From: Enhydrobacter sp.
GTDB lineage: Bacteria; Pseudomonadota; Alphaproteobacteria; Reyranellales; Reyranellaceae
NCBI RefSeq assembly: GCF_030246845.1
Contig: NZ_CP126889.1
Span: forward strand, 4,025,001 to 4,089,000
Length of the DNA stretch: 64,000 nucleotides
Direction: 5' to 3'
Below are positions 7,957 to 16,876 of this stretch, one piece after another. The position numbers and the translations under genes are program-made. The number at the start of each line of letters is the position of its first letter. The first letter of the stretch is position 1. The notes below the pieces were generated by a model. That model saw only the letters and a program-made list of their open reading frames with translations. It had not been told where the DNA came from and searched no databases.

Positions 7957-9177
7957 ATGCGTACGAACAGGCGCGGCTTTCTCGGAGGCGTCTCCGCCGC
8001 CCTTCTCCTGCCGGCTGCCCGGACCGCCTGGGCCGAGAAGAAGTACGACGAAGGCGCCAGCGACAGCGAAATCAAGGTCGGTCACTTCTGCCCGTACAGC
8101 GGGCCGGCCTCGTCCTACGGCGTGATCGGACAGGCTCACCAAGCCTACTGGAAAATGGTGAACGAGGCCGGCGGCATCAACGGTCGCAGGATCAATTTCA
8201 TCACCTACGATGATGGCTACAGCCCGCCCAAGTCGGTCGAGGTGACGCGCAAGCTGGTCGAGCAGGACGGGGTGCTCTGCCTTTTCAACACGCTGGGCAC
8301 ACCGACCAACACGGCGATCCACAAATATATGAACCAGAAGAAGGTGCCGCAGCTCTACGTTGCGACAGGCGCTTCCAAATGGGGCGACCCAAAGCACTTT
8401 CCCTGGACGATGGGCTATCAGCCCGACTACCGCACCGAGGCCGTGATCTACGCCAAGCACATCCTGGCCAATGTCAAGAATCCCAAGATCGGCGTGCTGA
8501 TGCAGAACGACGACTATGGCAAGGACTACTGGAACGGGTTCAAGGCCGGACTCGGAAAGGAAGCGGATCGCGTCGTCAAGCACGTGACCTACGAGACCAC
8601 CGACCCGACCGTCGATTCGCAAATCATCGAGCTGCAGGGCTCGGGGGCGAACGTCTTCTTCAATATCTCGATCCCGAAATTCGCCGCCCAGGCGATCCGC
8701 AAGGCGGCGGCGCTCGGCTGGAAGCCGATCCAGTATCTCAACAATGTCTCGGCGTCCGTGGGCGGCGTGATGCAGCCGGCGGGCTTCGAGAACTGCCAGG
8801 GCATCGTCACCGCGGCCTATCTCAAGGATCCGACCGACAAGCAGTGGGACGGCAGTGCCGACATGAAGACCTGGCGCGATTTCATGACCAAGCACATGGC
8901 GGGCGCCGATCCGTCGGACGCGTTCTACGTCTATGCGTTCTCGGTGGCGACCTTGATGCACGAGACGCTGCGCCGCTGTGGCGACATGCTGACCCGGGCC
9001 AACGTGATGAAGCAGGCCGCCGGCTTCCACAAATACCGCGTTCCGCTCCTGCTGCCGGGCATCACCGTCAGCACCAGCCCCACCGACTACTACCCGATCC
9101 AGGCCGAGCAACTCGCCCGTTTCGAGGGCAAGACCTGGAAGCTGTTCGGCAATGTCGTCGAGGAGGAGAGCGTCTAG
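7957..9177 (+). CDS. Branched-chain amino acid-type ABC substrate-binding protein, paralogue 5
   Basis: Fifth and last tandem Peripla_BP_6 protein, 406 aa. ATG 7957 follows GGAGGAAAT; the frame is open to 7876 but that part is not conserved. The Tat-type leader is RTNRRGFLGGVSAALLLP and the mature start is EKKYDEGASDSEIKVG. Pocket blocks are GHFCPYSGPASSYG and NTLGTPTNTAIHKYMNQKK. It has ALGWKP where the others have DIGWKP, and GGVMQPAGF where they have A-type sequences. An imperfect hairpin follows and the next gene is convergent, so it closes the array. Function in amino acid or related solute uptake is inferred from family and context. Confidence 0.9.
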   Translation: MRTNRRGFLGGVSAALLLPAARTAWAEKKYDEGASDSEIKVGHFCPYSGPASSYGVIGQAHQAYWKMVNEAGGINGRRINFITYDDGYSPPKSVEVTRKLVEQDGVLCLFNTLGTPTNTAIHKYMNQKKVPQLYVATGASKWGDPKHFPWTMGYQPDYRTEAVIYAKHILANVKNPKIGVLMQNDDYGKDYWNGFKAGLGKEADRVVKHVTYETTDPTVDSQIIELQGSGANVFFNISIPKFAAQAIRKAAALGWKPIQYLNNVSASVGGVMQPAGFENCQGIVTAAYLKDPTDKQWDGSADMKTWRDFMTKHMAGADPSDAFYVYAFSVATLMHETLRRCGDMLTRANVMKQAAGFHKYRVPLLLPGITVSTSPTDYYPIQAEQLARFEGKTWKLFGNVVEEESV

Positions 9178-9211
9178 AGGCGGTCGCGCCCGCGCTACAA
9201 CCGCGAAGGAA

Positions 9212-9236
9212 AGGCCGCCGGCGACGACGGCCTCTC
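9212..9236 (+). terminator. Imperfect hairpin closing the SBP array
   Basis: AGGCCG (9212-9217) pairs with CGGCCT (9228-9233) with a mismatched upper stem and a T-poor tail. It lies between convergent genes. Confidence 0.4.
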
Positions 9237-9245
9237 CTTCGCCGT

Positions 9246-9722
9246 TCAGCGGTCTGCCTTGGCTGCCTGGCCGGGCTTGCGCCGCAAGGCTTGGCGGCAT
9301 TCGGCGGTGTCGGTGCGGTCGTCCCGGTTGAGGTCGCAACGGGCGAAATTGCGGCTCGCCTGGGCCATGAACTCGTCCTTGGATACGGCCCCGTCCTTGT
9401 CGCCGTCGAGCCTGTTGAAATAGGCGGCCCGACGTCGGAGCTGGCGTTCGGTCGGGGTGGCGTTGCCGCCAGCGGCCGATGCGCGTGCAAACAGCTCGTC
9501 CTGGCTCAGCTTTCCGTCGCCATTGGCATCGAGCTGCTTGAACCGGGACTCCTGGCCGGCATTCCATTCGGCACGATCGACGGTGCCGTCGCCATTGGCG
9601 TCGTACCGCATCACGCCCTTGGTGGCGCGTGTTGGCTTGGCTTCGGCCGGTTGGGTGTCGGGCGCTGCGAAAGCCGGGCCAGCGACAAGGAGAGCCGCAG
9701 CCAGGGAAACAAGTTTCAGCAT
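9246..9722 (-). CDS. Secreted EF-hand calcium-binding protein
   Basis: Small exported protein, 158 aa, with a cleavable-looking leader (MLKLVSLAAALLVAGPAFA). Three clear EF-hand loops follow: YDANGDGTVDRAEW, LDANGDGKLSQDEL and LDGDKDGAVSKDEF; a fourth, CDLNRDDRTDTAEC, is degenerate. Calcium binding in the periplasm is expected; a regulatory or storage role is unknown. ATG 9722 is chosen over a TTG nine bases upstream because it gives a normal signal peptide and leaves room for a ribosome site. It is divergent from glutathione reductase, separated by an AT-rich stretch that may hold both promoters. Confidence 0.8.
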   Translation of the reverse strand: MLKLVSLAAALLVAGPAFAAPDTQPAEAKPTRATKGVMRYDANGDGTVDRAEWNAGQESRFKQLDANGDGKLSQDELFARASAAGGNATPTERQLRRRAAYFNRLDGDKDGAVSKDEFMAQASRNFARCDLNRDDRTDTAECRQALRRKPGQAAKADR

Positions 9723-9856
9723 TGTTTTCAACCTATAATTGTATTATTGACGATAAAAACACGTATAGGTTCTCTTACCCACATATGCAAGGGCCGATAT
9801 AGTCGGAGCCGCGACCGAACCATCGCCGTGTCGTGGTTTTGTTCTCGGGGTTCCCA

Positions 9857-11245
9857 ATGGCGTACGACTACGACCTGTTTGTCATCGGTGCCGGGTCCGG
9901 CGGCGTGCGTGCCTCGCGCATCGCGGCTGGCCACGGTGCGCGCGTCGGCATCTGCGAGGACTACCGTGTGGGCGGCACCTGCGTGATCCGCGGCTGCGTG
10001 CCCAAGAAGCTGCTGGTCTACGGGTCGAAGTTCGCCCACGAGTTCGAGGATGCGCCCGCCTACGGCTGGTCGGTGGGCGAGGTCACCCATACCTGGGCCA
10101 CGTTGCGCGACAACGTGCAGAAGGAAGTCGACCGGCTGAACGGCGTCTACCTCCGCCTGCTGGACGGGGCGGGGGTGAAGCTGCATATGGGCCGGGGCCG
10201 GCTTCTCGACCGGCACACGATCGAGGTCGGCGCCGAGACCGTCACGACGGACAAGATCCTGATCGCGACCGGAGGGCGGCCCGAGGTGCCGCCCATTCCC
10301 GGGCATCAGTTCGCGATCACCTCGAACGAGGCGTTCCACCTTCCCGACCCGCTGCCCCGGCGGATCACGATCGTGGGCGGCGGTTACATCGCCGTGGAGT
10401 TCGCCGGCATCTTCAACGGTCTCGGCTGCGAGGTCGATCTCGTGATCCGGCGCGATCGTGTGCTGCGCGGTTTCGATGACGAGTGCCGGACCTTCGTCCA
10501 CGAGGCGCTGGCCGCGAGCGGCGTCAGGATACGGACAGAAACCCAGATCGCACGCATCGAAGCCGCAGACGGCAAGGCCCCGTTCCGGCTGCATACGCCG
10601 AACGGCGGCATGTTCGAGTCCGATCTGGTGATGTACGCGACCGGCCGGACGCCCAACACCGCCGGCATCGGCCTGGAGAAGGCGGGCGTGCAGCTCGACA
10701 AGGCGGGCGCCATCGCGGTCGATGAATGGTCGAGGACGACGGCCGAGAACATCTGGGCGGTGGGCGACGTCACCGATCGCATCAACCTCACGCCGGTCGC
10801 GATCATGGAGGGACACTGCTTCGCCGACTCGGTGTTCGGCAACAAGCCGCGCAAGCCCGACCACCGGAACGTGCCGTCGGCTGTCTTCTGCCAACCGGAG
10901 CTCGCCAATGTCGGTCTGACCGAGGAGGAGGCGGCGCGCACGCTGGGCGAGCTGCGCGTCTACACCGCGGCCTTCCGGCCGATGAAATACACGCTGACGG
11001 GCCGTCAGCAGCGAACCTTCATGAAGCTGATCGTCGAGGCGGCGACCGACAAGGTTGTCGGTGTCCACATGGTCGGCGACGATGCGGCGGAACTGATCCA
11101 GGGTCTTGCGGTCGCCGTGAAAGCCGGAGCAACCAAGGCCCAGTTCGATGCCACCGTCGGCATTCATCCGACGGCCGGCGAGGAGTTCGTCACCATGCGC
11201 ACGGCGCGCCCCGAGCCCGAGCCGCGAAAGGCGGCAGCCGAGTAG
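9857..11245 (+). CDS. gor: Glutathione-disulfide reductase
   Basis: FAD-dependent disulfide oxidoreductase, 462 aa, reducing oxidised glutathione with NADPH in the cytoplasm. Visible motifs are the N-terminal FAD site GAGSGGVRASR, the redox-active pair in GGTCVIRGCVPKK, a second nucleotide site GGGYIAVEFAG, the FAD-binding ATGRTPNT and AVGDVTD, and the C-terminal dimer-partner motif HPTAGEEFVTM that supplies the catalytic histidine and glutamates. The IRG between the cysteines is common in alphaproteobacterial reductases. ATG 9857 is chosen because the 24 bases before it encode an unconserved extension. It appears to be monocistronic. Confidence 0.93.
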   Translation: MAYDYDLFVIGAGSGGVRASRIAAGHGARVGICEDYRVGGTCVIRGCVPKKLLVYGSKFAHEFEDAPAYGWSVGEVTHTWATLRDNVQKEVDRLNGVYLRLLDGAGVKLHMGRGRLLDRHTIEVGAETVTTDKILIATGGRPEVPPIPGHQFAITSNEAFHLPDPLPRRITIVGGGYIAVEFAGIFNGLGCEVDLVIRRDRVLRGFDDECRTFVHEALAASGVRIRTETQIARIEAADGKAPFRLHTPNGGMFESDLVMYATGRTPNTAGIGLEKAGVQLDKAGAIAVDEWSRTTAENIWAVGDVTDRINLTPVAIMEGHCFADSVFGNKPRKPDHRNVPSAVFCQPELANVGLTEEEAARTLGELRVYTAAFRPMKYTLTGRQQRTFMKLIVEAATDKVVGVHMVGDDAAELIQGLAVAVKAGATKAQFDATVGIHPTAGEEFVTMRTARPEPEPRKAAAE

Positions 11246-11344
11246 GACCGGCGTCGGCGGTGCCATCTGGCGTTTTATCCACAGCACGTATAAGTTCACC
11301 GACCCCGGGGGGCCGCCCTTCGGCTTCGGGAGCAGGAGGAGCAA

Positions 11345-12781
11345 ATGACCGCGATCCAGGGACCGTCCCCGACGGCCGGAAAGGCGCAGTCCCGCAGTTC
11401 GAGCGCCGCCGACTGGACGCCAACGAGCTGGCGCGGCCGGCCGGCGCAGCAGATGCCGGTCTATCCGGACGCCGCCGCCCTGGCGGGCGCGGAGGCGCGG
11501 CTGCGGCGCTACCCGCCGCTGGTCTTTGCCGGCGAGGCGCGCAAGCTCAAGGCGGCGCTCGCCAAGGTCGCGGCGGGCGACGCCTTTCTGCTGCAGGGCG
11601 GAGACTGCGCCGAGAGCTTCGTCGACTTCTCGGCCAACAATATTCGCGACACGTTCCGCGTGCTCCTGCAGATGGCCGTCGTCCTGACCTACGGCGCCGG
11701 CGTGCCGGTTGTGAAGGTCGGTCGCATGGCCGGCCAGTTCGCCAAGCCGCGGTCCTCGAGCACCGAGAAGGCGAACGGCATCGAGCTGCCGTCCTATCGC
11801 GGCGACAACGTGAACGGCTTCGAGTTCACCGCCGAAGCACGCCGGCCGGATCCCGAGCGCATGGTGCAGGCCTACAACCAGTCGGCGGCGACGCTCAACC
11901 TGCTGCGCGCCTTTGCCCAGGGCGGCTATGCCGACCTGCACGAGGTCAATCGCTGGAACCTCGACTTCGTCCGCAATTCGCCGGCCTCGGCACGCTACCA
12001 GGACCTCGCCGCGCGGCTCGACGAGACGCTGAACTTCATGGCTGCCTGCGGCCTCACCTCGGCCACGACGCCGCAGATCGCCGAGACCGACTTCTTCACC
12101 AGCCACGAGGCGTTGCTGCTGCAGTATGAGGAAGCCCTGACGCGAGTCGATTCGACCTCGGGCGACTGGTACGACTGTTCGGCCCATCTGGTGTGGATCG
12201 GCGACCGCACGCGTCAGCCTGACGGGGCGCATGTCGAGTTTCTGAGAGGCGTGCGCAACCCCTTGGGCTTCAAGGCGGGGCCGTCGCTGTCGGTCGACGA
12301 TACGCTGCGCCTCATCGAGACGCTCAATCCTGCGAACGAGGCCGGCCGCATCGTCGTCATCGTGCGCATGGGGGCGGACAATGTGGCTTCCAAGCTGCCG
12401 CCGCTCGTGCGGGCGGTGAAGCGCGCCGGCCACTCGGTGGTGTGGTCGTGCGATCCGATGCACGGCAACACGGTGACCGCGGCCAACGGCAAGAAGACCC
12501 GCCACTTCGACGCGATCCTGCGCGAGGTGAAGGAATTCTTCGCCGTCCATCGCGCCGAGGGCACGCATCCGGGTGGCGTCCATTTCGAGATGACCGGCCA
12601 GGAGGTCACCGAGTGCATCGGCGGCGCGGTCGATATCAGGGTCGACAACCTGGTGGAACGCTACGAGACGCAATGCGATCCCAGGCTCAACGCCAGCCAG
12701 GCGCTGGAACTGGCCTTCCTGCTCGCCGAGCAGCTCAAGGCCGAACGCCTGCAGGTCCAGAGGGCCCGGCCGGGCCTCTGA
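11345..12781 (+). CDS. aroG: Class II 3-deoxy-7-phosphoheptulonate (DAHP) synthase
   Basis: First enzyme of the shikimate pathway, condensing phosphoenolpyruvate and erythrose 4-phosphate; 478 aa. It belongs to the plant-like class II family: WTPTSWRGRPAQQMP near the N-terminus, LQGGDCAESF (about 80-90), KVGRMAGQFAKPRS (about 120-135), WNLDFV, WSCDPMHGNT and GGVHFEMTGQEVTECIGG with metal-binding His and Glu. The start has a clear GGAGGAGCAA ribosome site. The next gene follows after 46 bp on the same strand. Family call is firm; class II genes carry various symbols in different species. Confidence 0.93.
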   Translation: MTAIQGPSPTAGKAQSRSSSAADWTPTSWRGRPAQQMPVYPDAAALAGAEARLRRYPPLVFAGEARKLKAALAKVAAGDAFLLQGGDCAESFVDFSANNIRDTFRVLLQMAVVLTYGAGVPVVKVGRMAGQFAKPRSSSTEKANGIELPSYRGDNVNGFEFTAEARRPDPERMVQAYNQSAATLNLLRAFAQGGYADLHEVNRWNLDFVRNSPASARYQDLAARLDETLNFMAACGLTSATTPQIAETDFFTSHEALLLQYEEALTRVDSTSGDWYDCSAHLVWIGDRTRQPDGAHVEFLRGVRNPLGFKAGPSLSVDDTLRLIETLNPANEAGRIVVIVRMGADNVASKLPPLVRAVKRAGHSVVWSCDPMHGNTVTAANGKKTRHFDAILREVKEFFAVHRAEGTHPGGVHFEMTGQEVTECIGGAVDIRVDNLVERYETQCDPRLNASQALELAFLLAEQLKAERLQVQRARPGL

Positions 12782-12827
12782 TGCCGGCCAGGCGCCACGA
12801 ACAGGAGCTCAGGGCCGGGGAGAGCCG

Positions 12828-13976
12828 ATGACGCATCCGAGCAACGGCGAGATCGAGCGCTACACCGATCACTACTTCAATCGCACGAAGCAGGTGATCG
12901 GCCGGTTCGGCGACAGCCGCGTGACCTACGCCATCTTCATGCGCCGTCCGGTGGTGTTCGCGCCCAGGCTCGCGCTCGACTGGCTGAAGGAGACGGTCAA
13001 GCGCCGCAAGGCCGATGTCGAGATCGATCTTCGCTACAGCGAGGGCAAGTGGGTCGGTGCCGGCGAGCCCATGATGTACATCACCGGCTCGTTCTTCCAT
13101 CTCGTCGATCTCGAGACGATCTTCCTGCAGAAGCTCGGTCCGGCCTGTGTCGCCGCCTACAACGCCTGGACGATGTGCGCCGACATGCCGAAGGCGGCCT
13201 TCCTGGCGATGGACGCCCGGCACTGCGCCGGCCACGAGATGGCGGAGATGATGGCTTACGCAGCCTCGGTGGGCTCGGCCCGTGCCAAGCGCAAGGTCGG
13301 AGCCACGGGCTTCATCGGCAACGCCACGCACGCCACGGCGCATTTCTTCGGGCGCAACGAAGGGCTCGGCACCATGCCGCATGCCCTGATCGGCTATGCG
13401 GGCTCGACGGTACGGGCGGCCGAGATGTTCCACGAGACCTTTCCCGGCGATCCCATGACGGTCCTGGTCGACTATTTCGCACGCGAAGTGTCCGATTCGC
13501 TCGAGGTCTGCCGCCGTTTCCCCGAGCTCGCTGCCAAGGGCATGCTATCCTTCCGGCTAGATACGACGGGCGGTCGCTACATCGAGGGCCTCGATCCCGC
13601 TACCTCCTATGCGGTTCTGGAGCGCTTCTCGCCCGATTCGATTCGCGGCTATCGCAGTGAGGCGGAGCTGCGCTATCTCGTCGGAACGGGCGTCTCGGCG
13701 GCGGCGATCTTCCATCTCCGCGACTCGCTGGACCGGGCGGGCTTCAAGGCGGTGAAGATCGTGGCCTCCTCGGGCTTCGGGCCGGCCAAATGCCGTATCA
13801 TGGCCGAGGCCAAGGCGCCGATCGACGTGGTGGGGACGGGATCCTTTCTGCCGTCGAACTGGACCGAAACCTATGCCACAGCCGATGTCGTCGAATATGA
13901 CGGCCAAAAGCGGGTGAAGATCGGCCGCGAGTTCCTCCATCGCACGCGCGACGGGAACGCCAGCCGGCCACTGTAA
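12828..13976 (+). CDS. pncB: Nicotinate phosphoribosyltransferase family protein
   Basis: 382 aa. Members join nicotinate to phosphoribosyl pyrophosphate in NAD salvage. Visible family blocks include YTDHYFNRTK near the start, FMRRPVVFAPR, a central MDARHCAGHEMAEMMAYAAS carrying the usual active-site histidine region, GFIGNATHATAH, FRLDTTGGRYIEG and SSGFGPAKC plus GTGSFLP near the C-terminus for phosphate binding. The ribosome site GGGGAGAG precedes the ATG. An NAD synthetase gene also lies in the window (57.6 kb) but is not linked. It could act on a related pyridine substrate; the NAPRTase assignment is the best guess. Confidence 0.82.
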   Translation: MTHPSNGEIERYTDHYFNRTKQVIGRFGDSRVTYAIFMRRPVVFAPRLALDWLKETVKRRKADVEIDLRYSEGKWVGAGEPMMYITGSFFHLVDLETIFLQKLGPACVAAYNAWTMCADMPKAAFLAMDARHCAGHEMAEMMAYAASVGSARAKRKVGATGFIGNATHATAHFFGRNEGLGTMPHALIGYAGSTVRAAEMFHETFPGDPMTVLVDYFAREVSDSLEVCRRFPELAAKGMLSFRLDTTGGRYIEGLDPATSYAVLERFSPDSIRGYRSEAELRYLVGTGVSAAAIFHLRDSLDRAGFKAVKIVASSGFGPAKCRIMAEAKAPIDVVGTGSFLPSNWTETYATADVVEYDGQKRVKIGREFLHRTRDGNASRPL

Positions 13977-13987
13977 CGATCCTGGCT

Positions 13988-15193
13988 GTGCCCGCTCACC
14001 ATTTTGCCTTCCCGGCCTACCTGGCCGGGCTCGGCGCCTGGTTCGTGCCTCTCGGTATCCAGATGGTGCTGTTCCCGTGGCTGGTCGCGGTCGTGCTGCG
14101 CATGGATGCCTTCGCCGTCGGCGTGGCGCAGACGGCCATCATGGCGCCATCGCTCCTGTTCCTGCCGCTCGGCGGTTCGGTGGCCGATCGCGGCAATCCG
14201 CGGCGCCTGCTGCTCTGCTATCACCTGGTCTATGCCGTACCACCTCTGGCGCTGGCGCTGGTGCTGCTGGCGGACGGGCTGAGCTATCCGCTGCTGATCG
14301 CCTACGCACTGGCGGCGGGTTCCATCAGCGCTTTTGCCGTGCCGACGCGCGATGCCTTGCTGCCGAGCGTCGCGGCCGACATCGGTCTGCCACGTGCCGT
14401 GGCGCTGGCGACGGCGCTGCAGTTCGGCGGGCAGCTCGTTGGCATCGCCTTCGCCTCGGTGGCGGATCGCTCGGGGGCAGTGCCGCTTCTCATATTGCAA
14501 GCGCTGCTCGTGCTGCTCGGGGCGGCGGCGGTATGGCGGTTGCCCGATCCGCCGGCACATCCGCCGGCGACCCATCCAGGCTTTTGGCACAGCATGGTTG
14601 AAGGCGTCGTGGCGGCGGGGAAGTCGGACCAGATCTGGCCGGTGCTGTTGCTCAATTTCGGAGTCGGCGTCTTCTACGTCGGGCCGTTCATGGCCGTCCT
14701 GCCGCTGGCGGTGCGTGACCACTACCAGGGCGGTGCCGCCGACCTCGCCTACGCCAATCTTGCCTTCTGGGCAGCCACGATCATCGCCAGCGTCGCCTTC
14801 GCCGGCCTTGCGCGACGGCTCACCCTGCGTGGACGGCTGATCGGCTGCGCCGTCATGACGGGGGCCGTCGTCCTCGCATTGCTCGCAATCTTGCCGTCCT
14901 TTCCGCTCTTCGTGGCGCTCAACTTCGTCTGGGGCATCGGCGCCGGCATCACGATGACGCAGAGCCGCACCGTGGTGCAGATCGTGGCACCGCCCACTCA
15001 TCGCGCGCGGCTTTTGGCGCTGTTTCAGCTTGGGCTGAGCGGCGGCGGTCCGATCGGCGCTTTCCTGGCCGGGTCGATCTGCGCGGTCGGCGGCATCAAG
15101 ATGGCAATGATTCTGCCCGCGATCGCCATGGTGGTGCTGATCGCCGTCGTCCTGGCCCGCTCCCGCCTGTGGTCGATGCGGACGGTAGAATAG
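13988..15193 (+). CDS. MFS transporter
   Basis: Twelve-helix major facilitator protein, 401 aa, from a GTG start 11 bp after the previous stop. Hydrophobic segments alternate along the full length and the loop between helices 2 and 3 carries GGSVADRGNPRRLLL, an MFS signature. Similar proteins export drugs or carry enterobactin-like compounds, but no substrate can be assigned. It converges on hemA with no intergenic base between the two stop codons (15193/15194), so terminators, if present, lie inside the coding regions. Confidence 0.8.
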   Translation: MPAHHFAFPAYLAGLGAWFVPLGIQMVLFPWLVAVVLRMDAFAVGVAQTAIMAPSLLFLPLGGSVADRGNPRRLLLCYHLVYAVPPLALALVLLADGLSYPLLIAYALAAGSISAFAVPTRDALLPSVAADIGLPRAVALATALQFGGQLVGIAFASVADRSGAVPLLILQALLVLLGAAAVWRLPDPPAHPPATHPGFWHSMVEGVVAAGKSDQIWPVLLLNFGVGVFYVGPFMAVLPLAVRDHYQGGAADLAYANLAFWAATIIASVAFAGLARRLTLRGRLIGCAVMTGAVVLALLAILPSFPLFVALNFVWGIGAGITMTQSRTVVQIVAPPTHRARLLALFQLGLSGGGPIGAFLAGSICAVGGIKMAMILPAIAMVVLIAVVLARSRLWSMRTVE

Positions 15194-16420
15194 CTACTCG
15201 GCAGCGGCGCGGCGGTCGAGGCCGAGCGTGCGCCACACGTCCTGCAGGGCAGTGACCAGATCGGCGATGTGCTGGTCGGAGTGCAGCGGGGTGGGCGTGA
15301 GCCGCAGCCGCTCCGTGCCGCGTGGGACGGTCGGATAGTTGATCGGCTGCACGTAGATGCCGTGGCGATCGAGCAGCAGGTCGCTCGTCTGCTTGCAGAG
15401 CGCGGCATCGCCCACCGATACCGGCACGATGTGGCTCGCCGACGGCGTGACCGGCAGCCCCGCGGCGGCCAGTCGCCGCTTGAGCGTCGCGGCGCGCTCC
15501 TGGTGGCGCAGGCGCAGCTCGGGATGGCTGCCGACATAGCGGACGCTGGCGAGCGCGGCCGCTGCGATGGCAGGTGGCATCGATGTCGTGAAGATGAAGC
15601 CCGAGCCGCAGGAGCGGATGAAATCCACGGTCGCTGCGGTCGAAGCGATGTAGCCGCCGACGACGCCAAAGGCCTTCGCCAACGTGCCCTGGACGATGTC
15701 CACCCTGTCCAGCACCCCGTCCCGCTCGGCAACGCCGCCGCCGCGTTCGCCGTACATGCCGACGGCGTGGACCTCGTCGAGATAGGCGAGCGCGCCGTAG
15801 CGGTGAGCGATGTCGCAGATCTCGCCGATCGGGGCGATGTCGCCGTCCATGGAATAGACGGACTCGAAAGCCACGATCTTGGGGGTCGAGGGATCGGCCG
15901 CGGCAAGCAGCTCCTCGAGATGGCGCGTGTCGTTGTGACGGAAGATCTTGCGCACCGCGCCCGAATGGCGGATGCCGGCGATCATCGAGGCATGGTTGAA
16001 AGCGTCGGAATAGAGCTCGCAGCCCGGCAGGAGGGCGCCGAGCGTCTGCAACGTCGTTTCGTTGGCGACATAGCCGGAGGTGAAGACGAGAGCCGCCTCC
16101 TTGCCGTGCAGCGCCGCCAGCTCGCGCTCGAGCGCCGTGTGCAGGGTATTGGTGCCCGAGATATTGCGTGTGCCGCCGGCGCCGGAACCCTGGGCACCGA
16201 TCGCGGCCTGCATGGCCTCGAGCACGCCCGGATGCTGCCCCATGGCCAGATAGTCGTTGCTGCACCACACGGTGACATCGCGCACGGGCGTGCCATCGCG
16301 ATGCAGGCGCGCCCGCGGAAAGCCGCCGACGACGCGCTCCAGCTCGGCGAAGACGCGATAGCGGCCTTCCTCGCGCAAGCGGTCGAGGTGCCCGGCAAAG
16401 AAGGCTTCGTAATTCATCAT
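15194..16420 (-). CDS. hemA: 5-aminolevulinate synthase
   Basis: PLP enzyme condensing glycine and succinyl-CoA to 5-aminolevulinate, the first step of heme synthesis in alphaproteobacteria (Shemin pathway); 408 aa from ATG 16420. Visible are WCSNDYLAMGQHP, GAGGTRNISGTNTLH, the PLP-anchoring aspartate in YLDEVHAVGMYG and the Schiff-base lysine in GTLAKAFGVVGGY (about residue 245). The C-terminal block LLDRHGIYVQPINYPTVPRG is typical. Three starts are possible (GTG 16426, ATG 16420, ATG 16417), none with a strong ribosome site. It separates the organism from gammaproteobacterial glutamyl-tRNA-type heme synthesis. Confidence 0.95.
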   Translation of the reverse strand: MMNYEAFFAGHLDRLREEGRYRVFAELERVVGGFPRARLHRDGTPVRDVTVWCSNDYLAMGQHPGVLEAMQAAIGAQGSGAGGTRNISGTNTLHTALERELAALHGKEAALVFTSGYVANETTLQTLGALLPGCELYSDAFNHASMIAGIRHSGAVRKIFRHNDTRHLEELLAAADPSTPKIVAFESVYSMDGDIAPIGEICDIAHRYGALAYLDEVHAVGMYGERGGGVAERDGVLDRVDIVQGTLAKAFGVVGGYIASTAATVDFIRSCGSGFIFTTSMPPAIAAAALASVRYVGSHPELRLRHQERAATLKRRLAAAGLPVTPSASHIVPVSVGDAALCKQTSDLLLDRHGIYVQPINYPTVPRGTERLRLTPTPLHSDQHIADLVTALQDVWRTLGLDRRAAAE

Positions 16421-16521
16421 GGTCACGGCGCCGGCGATCTTAGTCGGCTTGGCACGGTGTCATCAGGCACATTTTGGTCGCGGAGGCGGGATTGCGGACT
16501 TCGGTTGCGAATGATTCGCAA

Positions 16522-16875
16522 CTACGGAAGGACGGCGGCGACGAGAGCGGCGCTCAGGAAGAGCGAGATGGTGATCAGCGGCAAGGCGCCCAGCCACCGT
16601 GTCTGTTCCGGCAGGCCTTCCCAATAGCGCAGGGTGGAAAAGGCGGCGGCCAGCGCCATCAGCACTCCCGCCAACCAGAAGGCGAGGGCGAAGACGAACG
16701 CGATATTGATGTCGTTGTCGGGCCTGGTGCCGCTCGCAAGGCCGGCAAAGGTCGGGATGACCGATGCGGCGAACAACGCCACCGCCCAGATCGCGCGGTG
16801 GCGAATGCGCCGGTTCGTGCCGACAGGCGGGCTCCAGTCCGGATGCCCGCCCGTTTCAGCCGAGGGATCGGCCAC
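16522..16875 (-). CDS. Small three-helix membrane protein, unknown function
   Basis: About 117 aa from the GTG at 16875, which follows the aminotransferase stop codon with a one-base gap, suggesting translational coupling. Three hydrophobic spans are visible: AIWAVALFAASVIPTFAG, INIAFVFALAFWLAGVLMAL and a final ALPLITISLFLSAALVAAV. No family is recognised. A longer frame to 16923 is possible but would overlap the aminotransferase. The coupling suggests co-expression, not necessarily a shared function. Confidence 0.6.
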   Translation of the reverse strand: MADPSAETGGHPDWSPPVGTNRRIRHRAIWAVALFAASVIPTFAGLASGTRPDNDINIAFVFALAFWLAGVLMALAAAFSTLRYWEGLPEQTRWLGALPLITISLFLSAALVAAVLP

Positions 16876-16876
16876 G

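Noticed and set aside
9728..12673. 981-residue open frame on the minus strand opposite gor and aroG
   Set aside because: It lies antisense to two well-supported enzymes, has no recognisable domain and low-complexity Arg/His-rich composition typical of GC-rich antisense frames.
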